A stretch of 64,000 nucleotides of DNA from contig CAZPQM010000003.1 of the NCBI GenBank assembly GCA_964588995.1, forward strand, positions 62,001 through 126,000, in the 5' to 3' direction. The stretch comes from CAZPQM01 sp964588995 (GTDB lineage: Bacteria > Pseudomonadota > Alphaproteobacteria > Rickettsiales > UBA8987). Numbering within the stretch: position 1 is the first letter of the stretch; each line of letters opens with the position of its first letter. A model generated the notes under the pieces. That model was given only the letters and a program-made list of their open reading frames with translations, ran no database searches and was not told the origin of the DNA. Shown here piece after piece: positions 8,314 through 17,392 of this stretch. The translations under genes and the position numbers were made by a program.

Positions 8314-9255
8314 CTAAAGATGCTCGACTACTGTCTCGATTCCGGCACAGCTGCTATAGCGCTTCCCTCCTGCGCCGCCCTGCTTCTGGTAGAGCGTGTT
8401 GTTAAAGTAGGTATAGTCGCCCTCATTAATGCTCTGCGCGGCAAATTCCAACTGCTGCGAGGTTACACTATCTTCATTCACGTAGATTTCTGAAGTATTT
8501 GTGGGAGGAATATACGTGTTATCATTATCCTCAGGATAAACGGGGGTAGCACCGTCGTTTAGTTTGATATAAAGCTGTCCCTCATGGCTGAAGAAGTCAT
8601 TCTCCGGGGTCGTTCCCACCTTAAATTCAAAGCTGTTTGGATCATAGGTGTGTAAAAATGGTTGTTGTAGCAGCGAAGTGAGGGTGCCGGGCTCATTTAG
8701 AGCTCCAAAATCCCCAGATAGAGAAGACCCACGTATATCATTATACCTATCAAGATAATACCCAGCATTTTCAGCTGGGCTGAATATATCGTTAATAATA
8801 TCTTTTTCGAGTCCCGTAATTTCTTTTTCTTGCCCATTAATTGCACCTTTTATAGCATCACTTAATTCAATACCAATCTGGTCAACAATATCACCGACAT
8901 TGACTCCGGCAGCATCAGTTATAATAGCTTCTTCTAATTGTTGGGTCTCTTCTGGTGTTAAATTATCCCTAGTATAATAAGAATCGCTAATATTAGTATG
9001 GGGATTAAAGTTATCTGAACCTGAGACCTGAGGTGTATTTTCAAATCCTTCTTTATCTGATATATCAGGTTCTTGAGAAAAGATTTTTTCTGTTTGCCCA
9101 TCTCTGAGAATCTCCGTTAAGTTCTCGGTTATACCATCCTTAAACCCGTAATCATAGAATAGCGAACCAGCAACAAAACCTATTCCTAAAGCTGCAGGGC
9201 CTACAAAACTAGCTAGAGACCTTTCGGCTCCGTTAACGCTCCACTCAGGATGACA
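8314..9255 (-). pseudogene. 5'-truncated remnant of an unrecognised large protein
   Basis: A frame of 313 codons is open from 9255 to the stop at 8314 but has no ATG, GTG or TTG until a GTG at 8619, two thirds of the way in. Just inside its upstream edge the frame reads through part of a dispersed repeat (9218-9254). The decoded protein has a glycine-rich hydrophobic stretch (PAALGIGFVAGSLFYDYGF), then a long acidic, Asn/Ser-rich region and a Tyr-rich tail (NEGDYTYFNNTLYQKQGG). It is distinctly more AT-rich than its neighbours. It is best read as the C-terminal end of a long, perhaps surface or toxin-like gene, beheaded by rearrangement at the repeat. I do not recognise the family. Confidence 0.6.
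9218..9254 (-). repeat. Partial copy of the GTCATCCTGAG dispersed repeat
   Basis: Read on the minus strand it begins GTCATCCTGAG and continues through GGAGCCGAAAGG to TC, matching the left part of the full copy at 48811-48914. Here only the left arm is present and it is fused to the remnant reading frame. Confidence 0.7.
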
Positions 9256-9333
9256 TTAACACCCATCAAGTGAAAGCGATTAGCCCGTAAATCGATATTT
9301 TTCAGCAAAAAATCGATAGCGATAGCAAAGCTA

Positions 9334-9362
9334 TTAACTTTCTACGGACAGCCTGCTATACT
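9334..9362 (+). promoter_or_regulatory. Promoter of the DUF2610 gene, predicted leaderless
   Basis: TTAACT (9334-9339) and TATACT (9357-9362) are separated by 17 bases, matching the housekeeping sigma consensus at 4/6 and 5/6. The predicted start point falls on or next to the ATG at 9369, and there is no Shine-Dalgarno, so the transcript would be leaderless. Confidence 0.55.
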
Positions 9363-9368
9363 TACAAT

Positions 9369-9635
9369 ATGAAAAAATTTACCATACCCTGTGATTTTGG
9401 CGGTAAAAAGGCTCCGTTTGATGTCTATATCGGCAATCCGCGCCCGGGGAATCACCCGCTGCAGAATCAGGCGGCATGGCTCGCCTCGGAGCGGGGCGGT
9501 ACGATCCCGTCGGAGGTGATGGAGAGTTTTGCCAAATTGCTCGCCCTGTCGGAAAAAAACGGGGTATCCTTCGAAGATCTCTGCGTCTATGCGCTGGAAG
9601 CGGCGAATTCCGAAAAAGGGAAAAGCGAGAAGTAA
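9369..9635 (+). CDS. DUF2610-family small protein
   Basis: This 88-residue soluble protein starts MKKFTIPCDFGGKKAPFDVY and continues with HPLQNQAAWLASERGG and SFEDLCVYALE. This pattern recalls DUF2610, a family I know mainly from Rickettsiales and related alphaproteobacteria. No catalytic motif is evident; the two conserved cysteines (residue 8 and in LCVYA) may be structural. It is convergent with the hisN-like gene, the two stops lying 10 bases apart. Function is unknown. Its presence supports an alphaproteobacterial origin. Confidence 0.75.
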   Translation: MKKFTIPCDFGGKKAPFDVYIGNPRPGNHPLQNQAAWLASERGGTIPSEVMESFAKLLALSEKNGVSFEDLCVYALEAANSEKGKSEK

Positions 9636-9644
9636 GCGTTTTTA

Positions 9645-10424
9645 CTACGCGTTCACCATTTCCAATACCTGTTCATGCACCCGCTTATCGCCACTGACGA
9701 TAACTTTGCCGTTGGAATCGGCGGTAACCGGCTTACCGTTCCAATCCGTCATGATGCCGCGCGCGCCTTCAATAATCGGACGGAGGGCGCAGAAATCAAA
9801 AGGTTGTAATTCGGTCTCAATCACAAGATCCACGCTGCCCTTAGCAACTAATCCATAAGAGTAACAATCACCCCCATAGACGGTGTAATGTGAGGCCTCG
9901 CGCACCCGCTCAAACGCGTCGCGGTCGTTACCTTTGAACAGATTCGGCGAGGTGGTGCAGAGGACCGCCCGCTGCAGGGATTCGCAAGGTCGCACCTGAA
10001 TGTCACGGCTGTTGAAATTGGTGGCATAGCCTTTCACACCGGTCCAGCGTTCCCCCAGAATCGGCTGGTCGAGTATGCCAAGCACGGGTTCACGGTTGAT
10101 CAGCAGGCTGATAAGCGTGCCAAAAATCGGGCGGCCGATCATGAATGACTTCGTGCCGTCAATCGGGTCGATCATCCAGACACATTCCGCGTCTTCATTG
10201 ACCGGCTCATATTCCTCACCGATGACCCCGTGATCCGGGTAGGTGGACTTGATCAGCGCCCGAAGCGAGCGCTCGACTTCCTTATCGGCCTTGGTAACGG
10301 GCGAATCGTCTTCCTTCACATTATAAGGGATCGCCTCGCCGTAATATTTACGGATGATCTCGCCGGCCATGGTGGCTAGCTGCTCGGCGAAGGGAATCAG
10401 AACTTCCGGTTCAAGCTGGGACAT
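9645..10424 (-). CDS. hisN: Inositol-monophosphatase-family histidinol-phosphatase (HisN-like)
   Basis: The 259-residue protein has the IMPase metal sites in order: GEEY (about residue 73), WMIDPIDGTKSFMIGRPIFG (about 88) and the C-terminal site LQPFDFCALRPIIEGARG. YGGDCYSYGLVAKGSVDLV is characteristic of the HisN branch, which removes phosphate from L-histidinol phosphate in histidine synthesis, rather than of SuhB or CysQ. No other his gene is nearby, so a different small phosphate ester remains possible. The start at 10424 is the only sensible ATG before the domain. Confidence 0.8.
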   Translation of the reverse strand: MSQLEPEVLIPFAEQLATMAGEIIRKYYGEAIPYNVKEDDSPVTKADKEVERSLRALIKSTYPDHGVIGEEYEPVNEDAECVWMIDPIDGTKSFMIGRPIFGTLISLLINREPVLGILDQPILGERWTGVKGYATNFNSRDIQVRPCESLQRAVLCTTSPNLFKGNDRDAFERVREASHYTVYGGDCYSYGLVAKGSVDLVIETELQPFDFCALRPIIEGARGIMTDWNGKPVTADSNGKVIVSGDKRVHEQVLEMVNA

Positions 10425-10539
10425 AGCTATCTTTTTCCATCGTCAGTATTTCTCAAAGCTGTTATACTTATCGTATGTGCAATGGATTGTCATCCCGGAA
10501 AAAGTTCACGGGTATATTTTCAAGGAGTAATAGGTAGAA

Positions 10540-11820
10540 ATGAAAATAGCCATTCTCGGCGCTGGTGTTATCGGTGTAACGACCGCCTATTTTCTTGGTA
10601 ATCGCGGGCACGATGTCACCGTGATCGACCGCGAACCGGAATCCGCTATGGAGTGCAGTTTTGCCAATGGCGGGCAACTATCCTATTCGCACGGTGAACC
10701 GTGGGCCAGCCCGTCTTCTTTGAAAAAAGCGATTACCTGGCTGATGAAGGACGATGCGCCGCTCAAATTCCGCTTTCGCATTGACCCGGCGATGTGGCGG
10801 TGGACCTCGCAGTTCTTGCTGCAATGCAGCAATGCTAAGGTCATGGAGCATACGGAACAGCTGGTACGGCTTGGACTCTACTCCCGCAAAGTGATGCATC
10901 AGATACTATCTGAGCAGCCGCTGGAATGCAGCTATACCCAAGCTGGTATTCTGCATTATTTCGAATCGAAAAAGAGCTTTAACGCCTTTCGCCTGCAATC
11001 GGAATTTCAGCGGCCACTTGGCGTTGAGTTTGATACGCTTACTCCCGAAGAGGTGCTCAAAAAGGAACCGGCGCTGCACACTCTCAAAGATAAGCTGGTC
11101 GGCGGGATTTTCTATCCGCTCGACGAAGCGGCGGATGTGCACGCCTTTACCATGGAGCTGACCGAGCGGGATAAGCTGATTGGAAGCGGCGTGAAATTTC
11201 TGCACTCAACCACGATCGAATCGATTAATCGGGATGGTGAACGTATCTGCTCTGTCAGTACGGATAAGCATGGCGAGATCGAGGCTGATATGTTTATTGT
11301 CTGCCTGGGGGCTTACAGTCCGCTCCTGCTGAATCCGCTCGGCATTTACGTACCGGTTTACCCGATGAAGGGCTACTCAATCTCCATTCCCGTATCTGCA
11401 GATGCGGCGCCTGAAGATGCGCCTACTTTGAGCCTGACCGATCATAGCTATAAGGTCGTGTTCAGCCGGTTGGGTAATATTTTACGGCTGGCAGGAACGG
11501 CGGAGTTTGACGGCTATAATCATGAAATTACCGAGAAACGGATTGAGCTGTTGAAAACCATCGCGTACGATATTTTTCCTGAGTGCGGTGACATTGATCA
11601 GGCAGAAAGCTGGGCGTGTTTACGGCCTTCGACGCCCGCCGGGCCGCCGTTGCTGGGCAAAACGCCCATCGATAATTTACTGCTCAATACCGGGCATGGT
11701 ACGCTCGGTTGGACGCAGGCGGCCGGCAGCGCGAAAATAGTTGCCGATATTGCTGAAGGCAAAGACCCAGAGATCGATCTGGACGGGCTGTGCCTCAAAA
11801 GCCGGCTGGTAAAGGCCTGA
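10540..11820 (+). CDS. dadA: D-amino-acid dehydrogenase
   Basis: A 426-residue FAD enzyme of the DadA type, which oxidatively deaminates D-amino acids at the membrane and passes electrons to the respiratory chain. The N-terminal dinucleotide fold is IAILGAGVIGVTTAYFLGNR, followed by VIDREPES and the DadA-typical CSFANGGQLSYSHGEPWASP. Near the C-terminus WACLRPSTPAGPPLLGKTP and LNTGHGTLGWTQAAGSAK complete the flavin site. AAGGAG lies about 12 bases before the ATG, and a TATACT element lies further upstream near 10464. Length and motif order are those of intact family members. Confidence 0.92.
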   Translation: MKIAILGAGVIGVTTAYFLGNRGHDVTVIDREPESAMECSFANGGQLSYSHGEPWASPSSLKKAITWLMKDDAPLKFRFRIDPAMWRWTSQFLLQCSNAKVMEHTEQLVRLGLYSRKVMHQILSEQPLECSYTQAGILHYFESKKSFNAFRLQSEFQRPLGVEFDTLTPEEVLKKEPALHTLKDKLVGGIFYPLDEAADVHAFTMELTERDKLIGSGVKFLHSTTIESINRDGERICSVSTDKHGEIEADMFIVCLGAYSPLLLNPLGIYVPVYPMKGYSISIPVSADAAPEDAPTLSLTDHSYKVVFSRLGNILRLAGTAEFDGYNHEITEKRIELLKTIAYDIFPECGDIDQAESWACLRPSTPAGPPLLGKTPIDNLLLNTGHGTLGWTQAAGSAKIVADIAEGKDPEIDLDGLCLKSRLVKA

Positions 11821-11830
11821 GTAGCGGCGT

Positions 11831-12508
11831 TTACGGGAAGCGATAGCGCATGCCGACAAACAGATTATGCGTTTGGAAATCACTCTTGGTTGACAGCCCG
11901 GCTTCGGTGGTTATCTCCACCTTATCCACCTCAAAATAGCGGTAATCGGCTGTTAGATCGATTTGCTCGGTAAGCTGATAGCTTGTACCGGCCAGAAACT
12001 GATAAGCAAAGGCGTCATCGTCATCATCCAGTACGTCACCGGTAAGATTAGAGCTATAGCGTGTATAGTGCACATTGGCCATACCAAGCCCGACACCGAG
12101 ATAAGGGGTAAAGGCCGTTTGGGTAGGGTAATCGAGAAATGTGTTTACCATGATGGCGAGCGTGGACGGATCGCCGTTTGAGCCGGGAAGCGGGCCGGAA
12201 ACCGTATTGGCCGTATGCACATCCACCTCATTTTCACGGTAGCTAAGTTCGAATTCGACACGAGCGCCAAACCGCCCGCCAAATGTACCGTAATCATAAC
12301 CGATACCGCCCGCGAGCCCATAACCGGGATCAAGCTCGGTTTTGACACTGGTCACCGGGTCAAAGCGAAAGCTATGATCGTCGGCGTCGCTGTAGCCCGC
12401 ATACCATACCCCGTAAAACCCTTCGCGAGCCTGAACCGGAGTGGTGGCCGATAATGCTGCGCAAACGAGCACAAGTCCTGTTATACGGATATAAGCGTTT
12501 CGTCTCAT
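11831..12508 (-). CDS. Outer-membrane beta-barrel protein (opacity/OmpW-like)
   Basis: I take ATG 12508 as the start because GGGAGG lies 8 bases upstream and a proper signal peptide follows (MRRNAYIRITGLVLVCAALS ending TPVQA); an earlier in-frame start adds an unlikely 26 residues. The 225-residue product alternates polar and aromatic residues in barrel strands (VWYAGYSD, GLAGGIGYDYGTFGGRFGAR, FTPYLGVGLGMANVHYTRY, IDLTADYRYF) and ends with VGMRYRFP, a terminal aromatic as expected for BAM recognition. It is likely a small eight-strand porin-like or adhesion barrel. It converges on dadA with 10 bases between stops. Confidence 0.85.
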   Translation of the reverse strand: MRRNAYIRITGLVLVCAALSATTPVQAREGFYGVWYAGYSDADDHSFRFDPVTSVKTELDPGYGLAGGIGYDYGTFGGRFGARVEFELSYRENEVDVHTANTVSGPLPGSNGDPSTLAIMVNTFLDYPTQTAFTPYLGVGLGMANVHYTRYSSNLTGDVLDDDDDAFAYQFLAGTSYQLTEQIDLTADYRYFEVDKVEITTEAGLSTKSDFQTHNLFVGMRYRFP

Positions 12509-12767
12509 AATCGATGCCTCCCTTTCCTTAAGCGATAGCGAATATTTGGACAATTGACAATGCCATATTGCAGTTTTGGCGAGCATTTTCAGGCATTCGA
12601 GACGTCTTTTGCTGCTTCCCTATTCGTTATTTGCTTGACTCTTCAGCCTGATAATCTATTTTGCACTTCTTATATTCTCCCATCATTGCATATATTTTCG
12701 GGAAATAGCGCAGGCGCTAAGCCTGAAGAACTGCCAAATATAAAGGCCAAATAAAAGGATAGATATT

Positions 12768-13430
12768 ATGGGTAACGTACCACTCATGCCGAAAGCAACT
12801 GCCGTCTGGCTGGTTGAAAATACAACACTGACTTTCAAACAAATTGCCGATTTCTGTGGCCTCCACCCGCTCGAAGTGCAGGGGATTGCCGACGGTGATG
12901 TCGCTACGGGCATTATCGGGGTTGATCCGGTCGCCAAAGGGCTGATTACGCAGGAGATGCTGGATGCGGCCATCAAAGACGAAAACGTCAAACTGCAGCT
13001 GGTTAGTGATTACGATACCTACATCAGTGCGCAGAAAAAGGTCAAAAGCCGTTATACACCGGTGGCGCGCCGTCAGGACAAGCCAGATGCGATTGCGTGG
13101 CTGATCAAAAACCATCCGGATATGAGCGACACGCAGATCTCCAAGCTGGTTGGGACGACGAAAAATACCATCCAGGCGATCCGTAACCGCGAGCACTGGA
13201 ACATGCAAAATATCCGCCCGCGTGACCCGGTATTGCTGGGTTTGTGTCTGCAAAGTGATCTGCAGGCGGTGATCGATAAGCTCGAAAAAGATAAAGAGCG
13301 GGCGGCTGAAAAGGCTGAGAAAGAGTTGCGCAAACAAGAGCGCGAGAAGGCTCGCAAGAAAGCGGAGAAAGAGGCCGCTAAGGCAGAGAAAAAAGCTGCC
13401 GATGCGGATAAGAAAGCGGCGAACGGTTAG
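12768..13430 (+). CDS. trcR: TrcR/DUF1013 cell-cycle transcriptional regulator
   Basis: The 220-residue protein opens MGNVPLMPKATAVWLVEN and has KQIADFCGLHPLEVQGIADG, the signature of DUF1013, a family restricted to alphaproteobacteria and named TrcR in Caulobacter, where it acts with RNA polymerase in cell-cycle transcription. A second helix-turn-helix-like section is at about 105-150 (IAWLIKNHPDMSDTQISKLV, then GTTKNTIQAIRNREHWN). The last 50 residues are an Ala/Lys/Glu coiled tail typical of the family but variable. AAAGGA precedes the ATG. The regulatory role is transferred from Caulobacter. Confidence 0.88.
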   Translation: MGNVPLMPKATAVWLVENTTLTFKQIADFCGLHPLEVQGIADGDVATGIIGVDPVAKGLITQEMLDAAIKDENVKLQLVSDYDTYISAQKKVKSRYTPVARRQDKPDAIAWLIKNHPDMSDTQISKLVGTTKNTIQAIRNREHWNMQNIRPRDPVLLGLCLQSDLQAVIDKLEKDKERAAEKAEKELRKQEREKARKKAEKEAAKAEKKAADADKKAANG

Positions 13431-13443
13431 CGGGCTGTGGCAC

Positions 13444-13499
13444 GTTACCGGTTGCCAGTAACCGCGCATTTCTGGTAACTGAAAACTCAAACCGGTAAC
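13444..13499. repeat. Inverted-repeat element upstream of metX
   Basis: GTTACCGGTT (13444-13453) is perfectly complementary to AACCGGTAAC (13490-13499). Further GTAACC/GGTAAC arms nest between them, so nearly the whole spacer between trcR and metX folds back on itself and ends 6 bases before the metX ATG. The GGTAACTGAAAACT wording resembles other short spacer repeats here (20041, 51880-51940). I could not match it to the SAM-II riboswitch. Confidence 0.5.
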
Positions 13500-13505
13500 T
13501 GACTT

Positions 13506-14666
13506 ATGCACACAACGACGCTCACCTTCGGACCGGACTACACGCACTATACGGTGGGTGATATTTGTCATGTCGCTAAAGAGACGCCGCTGAAGCTCGA
13601 TTCCGGTAAAGAGATTGCCGACTTCCCGATGGCCTATCAGGCATATGGTACGCTCAATAAGGATAAATCCAATGCGATTCTGGTATGTCACGGCCTGACG
13701 GGTGATCAATATGCGGCCTCCGAGCATCCGGTAACGGGCAAGCCCGGCTGGTGGGGAAGCCTCATCGGTGAGGGTAAAATTCTCGATACCAACCGCTTTT
13801 ACATCATCGTGCCGAATGTGCTCGGCGGCTGTCTCGGCTCATTTGGCCCGAAACACGAAAACCCGGAAACGGGGAAACCGTATGCGCTCGATTTCCCGGT
13901 CATCACCATCCGCGATATGGTCAATGCGCAAAAGCTGCTGGTGGAAGCGCTCGGCATTGAAATGCTGTTCGCGGTGATCGGCGGTTCCATGGGGGGCATG
14001 CAGGTGCTGCAATGGGCGGCGACCCATCCGGACGCGATGCAGACGGCCGTGGCCGTAGCGACCGCGCCGCGCCACACCGCGCAGAATATCGCGTTTCATG
14101 AAATTGGCCGGCAGGCGATCATGGCCGACCCCGGCTGGAGCACAGGCAACTACCTGGAGGAGGGCACCTATCCCTCGAACGGACTCGCCGTTGCGCGGAT
14201 GACGGCGCACGTGACCTACCTGTCTGAAAGCGGGCTTGCGCGGAAATTTGGCCGCCGCCTGCAGGACCGTGACTCGCTTTCATATGGCTTTGAGGCCGAC
14301 TTTCAGATTGAGAGCTATCTGCGGCATCAGGGGGCTTCGTTTGTCAAGCGATTCGACCCGAACTCCTACCTCTACATCACCCGCGCGATGGATTATTTCG
14401 ACCTCGCCGCCGATTACGGCTCATTACAAAACGCCTTTCAGCATTGCAAGGCGAGCTTTTGCGTGATTTCCTTTTCAAGCGATTGGCTGTTCCCGACGTC
14501 GGAAGCGAAATCCATCGTCCGCGCGCTCTCCGGCTCCAGCAGCGATATCAGCTTTATGGAAGTTAAGAGCGATAAGGGGCACGATGCGTTTCTGCTCGAC
14601 GAACCGGCCTTTTTGGATGCGCTGGAAGGGTTCATCGAAAAGCAGGCGCGCGTGCGGGGGCTGTAG
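13506..14666 (+). CDS. metX: Homoserine O-acetyltransferase
   Basis: A 386-residue alpha/beta-hydrolase of the MetX family, which acetylates (or succinylates) homoserine as the first committed methionine step. Visible motifs are AILVCHGLTGDQYA near the oxyanion region, FYIIVPNVLGGCLGSFGP, and the nucleophile elbow VIGGSMGGMQVLQW (Ser about residue 160). The acid and base are in VISFSSDWLFPTSEAKSIV and SDKGHDAFLLDE. Length is normal. The ATG at 13506 abuts a strong inverted repeat (13444-13499), which may regulate it or be only a repeat. Acetyl versus succinyl specificity is not resolved. Confidence 0.92.
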   Translation: MHTTTLTFGPDYTHYTVGDICHVAKETPLKLDSGKEIADFPMAYQAYGTLNKDKSNAILVCHGLTGDQYAASEHPVTGKPGWWGSLIGEGKILDTNRFYIIVPNVLGGCLGSFGPKHENPETGKPYALDFPVITIRDMVNAQKLLVEALGIEMLFAVIGGSMGGMQVLQWAATHPDAMQTAVAVATAPRHTAQNIAFHEIGRQAIMADPGWSTGNYLEEGTYPSNGLAVARMTAHVTYLSESGLARKFGRRLQDRDSLSYGFEADFQIESYLRHQGASFVKRFDPNSYLYITRAMDYFDLAADYGSLQNAFQHCKASFCVISFSSDWLFPTSEAKSIVRALSGSSSDISFMEVKSDKGHDAFLLDEPAFLDALEGFIEKQARVRGL

Positions 14667-14771
14667 CGATTTAACGCCATGCTATACTACGACATTATTG
14701 TTGCACCTCAGCCACAGCCATATTATAAGCGGGAGAAGTAACCGTTTTGCAAGCGATGTGCGGAGGAATAT

Positions 14772-15932
14772 ATGGTACAAGCAGCGTCTCAAACCAGCGA
14801 GGAATATCCGGTCAGGTTTTCTATTGAACGGTCGAAATTGCTCAAAAGCCTTGCGCGCCTGCAATCAATTGTGGAAAAGCGCAATACCATTCCGATTCTG
14901 GCTAATATCAAGCTCGACTGCGCAGGCGATAATCTACAGCTGACCGCAACCGACATGGATCTGGTCGCCACTGAAACGGTTGATGCTGATATAGAAGGCG
15001 GAGGCGCTCTGACCGTGCCGGCCTCAACGCTCTATGACATTGTTCGCAAGCTGCCTGATGGCTCGCAGATCGAGGTTGATACCAATTTCGATAGCGCGCA
15101 GCTGATCATCCGTTCCGGAAAGTCCGAGTTCAAGCTCTCCTACCTCCCGGCAAATGATTTTCCGGTCATGTCTGAAGGGGAGCTGTCGCATAGCTTTACG
15201 ATCGCCGCCGGGGATTTTCTTAATTTGCTGGAAAAAACCCGCTTCGCCATGTCGAATGAAGAAACACGTTATTATTTGAACGGCGTTTACCTACATGTGG
15301 GCGAGAATAAATCCGGCTCGGCAACGCTGAAAGCGGTCGCGACCGACGGGCACCGCCTCGCCATGCTGGAAACCGCCGTGCCGGAAGGCGCGGAAGGTAT
15401 GCCGGGGATTATTATTCCGCGCAAAACGGTCAATGAAATTTCACGTATACTCGGCGAAGTGGATGACGAGGTGAAGGTGTCGCTCTCAGACAGCAAGATC
15501 CGCTTTGATACGACTAACATCACCCTGCTTTCCAAGCTGGTCGATGGCACGTTCCCGGATTATAACCGGGTCATTCCGCAGGATAATGATAAGCTGATGG
15601 AAGTAGAAACCAAGGTGCTGAACGATGCGGTAGACCGGGTGTCGACGATTTCGAGCGATAAAGTGCGTGGTATTAAATTCTCGCTATCCGAAGGCAAGCT
15701 TGAGTTAAATTCACAAAGCGCCGATTCGGGTACTGCCGAGGAAGAGATTGACGTCTCTTACTCCTCCGATCCGATGCAGATCGGATTTAACTCGCGCTAT
15801 ATGCTGGAAATGCTTTCCCAGCTTGAGGGTGATACGTCGCAATACCGCCTGTCGGATTCGAATGCGCCGGTACTGGTGAGTGATCCGTCGGATGTGTCCG
15901 CGCTCTATGTCATCATGCCGATGCGAGTGTAA
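14772..15932 (+). CDS. dnaN: DNA polymerase III beta subunit (sliding clamp)
   Basis: The 386-residue protein has the three-fold clamp architecture. The body starts FSIERSKLLKSLARLQSIVE; mid-protein markers are KAVATDGHRLAMLE and PRKTVNEISRIL, and the C-terminus VSALYVIMPMRV matches the family ending that lies beside the partner-binding pocket. GCGGAGG stands 5 bases before ATG 14772. The first 17 residues are an unusual hydrophilic extension over E. coli DnaN, so an internal start is conceivable, but the ribosome site favours this one. It heads the dnaN-recF-gyrB block; dnaA is not adjacent in this window. Confidence 0.97.
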   Translation: MVQAASQTSEEYPVRFSIERSKLLKSLARLQSIVEKRNTIPILANIKLDCAGDNLQLTATDMDLVATETVDADIEGGGALTVPASTLYDIVRKLPDGSQIEVDTNFDSAQLIIRSGKSEFKLSYLPANDFPVMSEGELSHSFTIAAGDFLNLLEKTRFAMSNEETRYYLNGVYLHVGENKSGSATLKAVATDGHRLAMLETAVPEGAEGMPGIIIPRKTVNEISRILGEVDDEVKVSLSDSKIRFDTTNITLLSKLVDGTFPDYNRVIPQDNDKLMEVETKVLNDAVDRVSTISSDKVRGIKFSLSEGKLELNSQSADSGTAEEEIDVSYSSDPMQIGFNSRYMLEMLSQLEGDTSQYRLSDSNAPVLVSDPSDVSALYVIMPMRV

Positions 15933-16135
15933 TAATGGGCGCTTGTTCGCTGTAAATAAGGCTACGCTGCGCACCAGACTGACATACTTAACTGCGTTCC
16001 GTTAGTGCCCGAATACCACTATTTTTGCAGAACAAACGCCTTTTTTTGCCCGCTGCTCCCATATTTCTACTGCGCCGAGAGCTACGATCTACTACGCTAA
16101 AACCTAATAGCTGAAACCTAACACCTAACCCCGTG

Positions 16136-17293
16136 ATGCATATCCTTTCGATCAACAAACTCATCTTAACCAACTTCCGCAATTATCATCAGGCGATGAT
16201 TGAACTGGAAGAAGATGTGCCAGTCGTCATCTGTGGGCGAAACGGAGCGGGAAAAACCAACATCCTCGAGGCCATATCACTGCTTGCACCGGGACGTGGT
16301 ATCCGCGGTGCTAAGCTTGCCGATATTGACTGCCAAAACACGCCGGATCAGGATCATGCCTTTGCCGGGAGTCCCTGGTCGATTTTTGCGGAAATCAATG
16401 CACCCGAGGGCGATGTGACCATTGCTACCGGCCGGGATGCCGCTTCGTCCGGTGATAAACGGATCGTGAAAATCGATAATGAACTCCAGCCGAATCAGGG
16501 TATGCTCGGCTACGTCATGTCGGTGGTTTCGCTCACCCCGCAGATGGATCAGATCTTTGCTGAGGGCGCTACATCGCGGCGAAACTATCTGGATAAGATC
16601 GTCAGTGTCTTTTTCCCTGAACATGCGCGCCAACTCGGTATTTATGAGCACGCGAAATCCGAGCGGCGTAAACTGCTGCAGCGGCCCCATCCGGATCCGC
16701 ACTGGCTCGATAGCCTGGAAAAACGCATGGCCGAAAGCGGCGTGGCGATTGCGGCGGAGCGGATAGAAACGCTGCAGCATCTGGTATTTGCGGTTGACCA
16801 GCAATACCAGCAAAATAGCGAGCTGTTCCCGAAGCCGATTCTTTCGATTGAAGGGCTGGTCGAGGAATCGCTCCATCGTATTACGGCATTGGAGACGGAA
16901 AAATTCTTCGCCGAAAAGCTGAAACATTCGCGTCAAACCGATGCGGCGACAGGTCGCACCAATGTCGGGCCGCACCGTAGCGATTTTATCGCCGTGCACC
17001 CGGTTAAGCACCTTAAGGCGGAGCTTTGTTCCACCGGTGAACAGAAGGCGATTTTGCTGGCGATTACGCTCGCAACCGTCCGCGCTAAACAGGCCTGGAT
17101 GGATCAGTCGCCGATCCTGCTACTGGACGAGGTAGTATCGCATCTCGATGACACCAAACGGGCGGCATTGCTCGATGAAATTTTAAGCCTTGAAGCGCAG
17201 ACTTTCATGACCGGAACCGAGACCGGTTTATTCCATTCCATCGACGGTGAGGCGCAGTTTATTCTTGTTGATAATGCACGGATTCTGGGGTAG
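16136..17293 (+). CDS. recF: DNA replication and repair protein RecF
   Basis: A 385-residue SMC-like ATPase that loads RecA at single-strand gaps with RecO and RecR. Walker A is CGRNGAGKTNILEAISLLAP (about residues 32-51); the RecF-specific GRTNVGPHRSDF is at about 275, and Walker B is SPILLLDEVVSHLDDTKR (about 325). ATG 16136 is directly preceded in frame by GTG 16133; I prefer the ATG. No Shine-Dalgarno is visible, and the 200-base spacer upstream contains an AACCTAA-rich repeat tract (16100-16130). Confidence 0.95.
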   Translation: MHILSINKLILTNFRNYHQAMIELEEDVPVVICGRNGAGKTNILEAISLLAPGRGIRGAKLADIDCQNTPDQDHAFAGSPWSIFAEINAPEGDVTIATGRDAASSGDKRIVKIDNELQPNQGMLGYVMSVVSLTPQMDQIFAEGATSRRNYLDKIVSVFFPEHARQLGIYEHAKSERRKLLQRPHPDPHWLDSLEKRMAESGVAIAAERIETLQHLVFAVDQQYQQNSELFPKPILSIEGLVEESLHRITALETEKFFAEKLKHSRQTDAATGRTNVGPHRSDFIAVHPVKHLKAELCSTGEQKAILLAITLATVRAKQAWMDQSPILLLDEVVSHLDDTKRAALLDEILSLEAQTFMTGTETGLFHSIDGEAQFILVDNARILG

Positions 17294-17392
17294 TACATTA
17301 TTAATTGCTCCTTGAAAATACGGCTGTATTTTCAAATGAGCCTAAGCCCATAGGACACTGAACGGCTCGGACTATTGTCCTCGCTTTTATGC

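Noticed and set aside
13444..13505. SAM-II riboswitch before metX
   Set aside because: The characteristic pseudoknot sequence order cannot be laid onto this spacer, which is instead a GGTAAC inverted repeat.
12717..13727. Long minus-strand frame opposite trcR and metX
   Set aside because: It covers two well-supported genes on the other strand and a repeat spacer, and its sequence has no recognisable domain.
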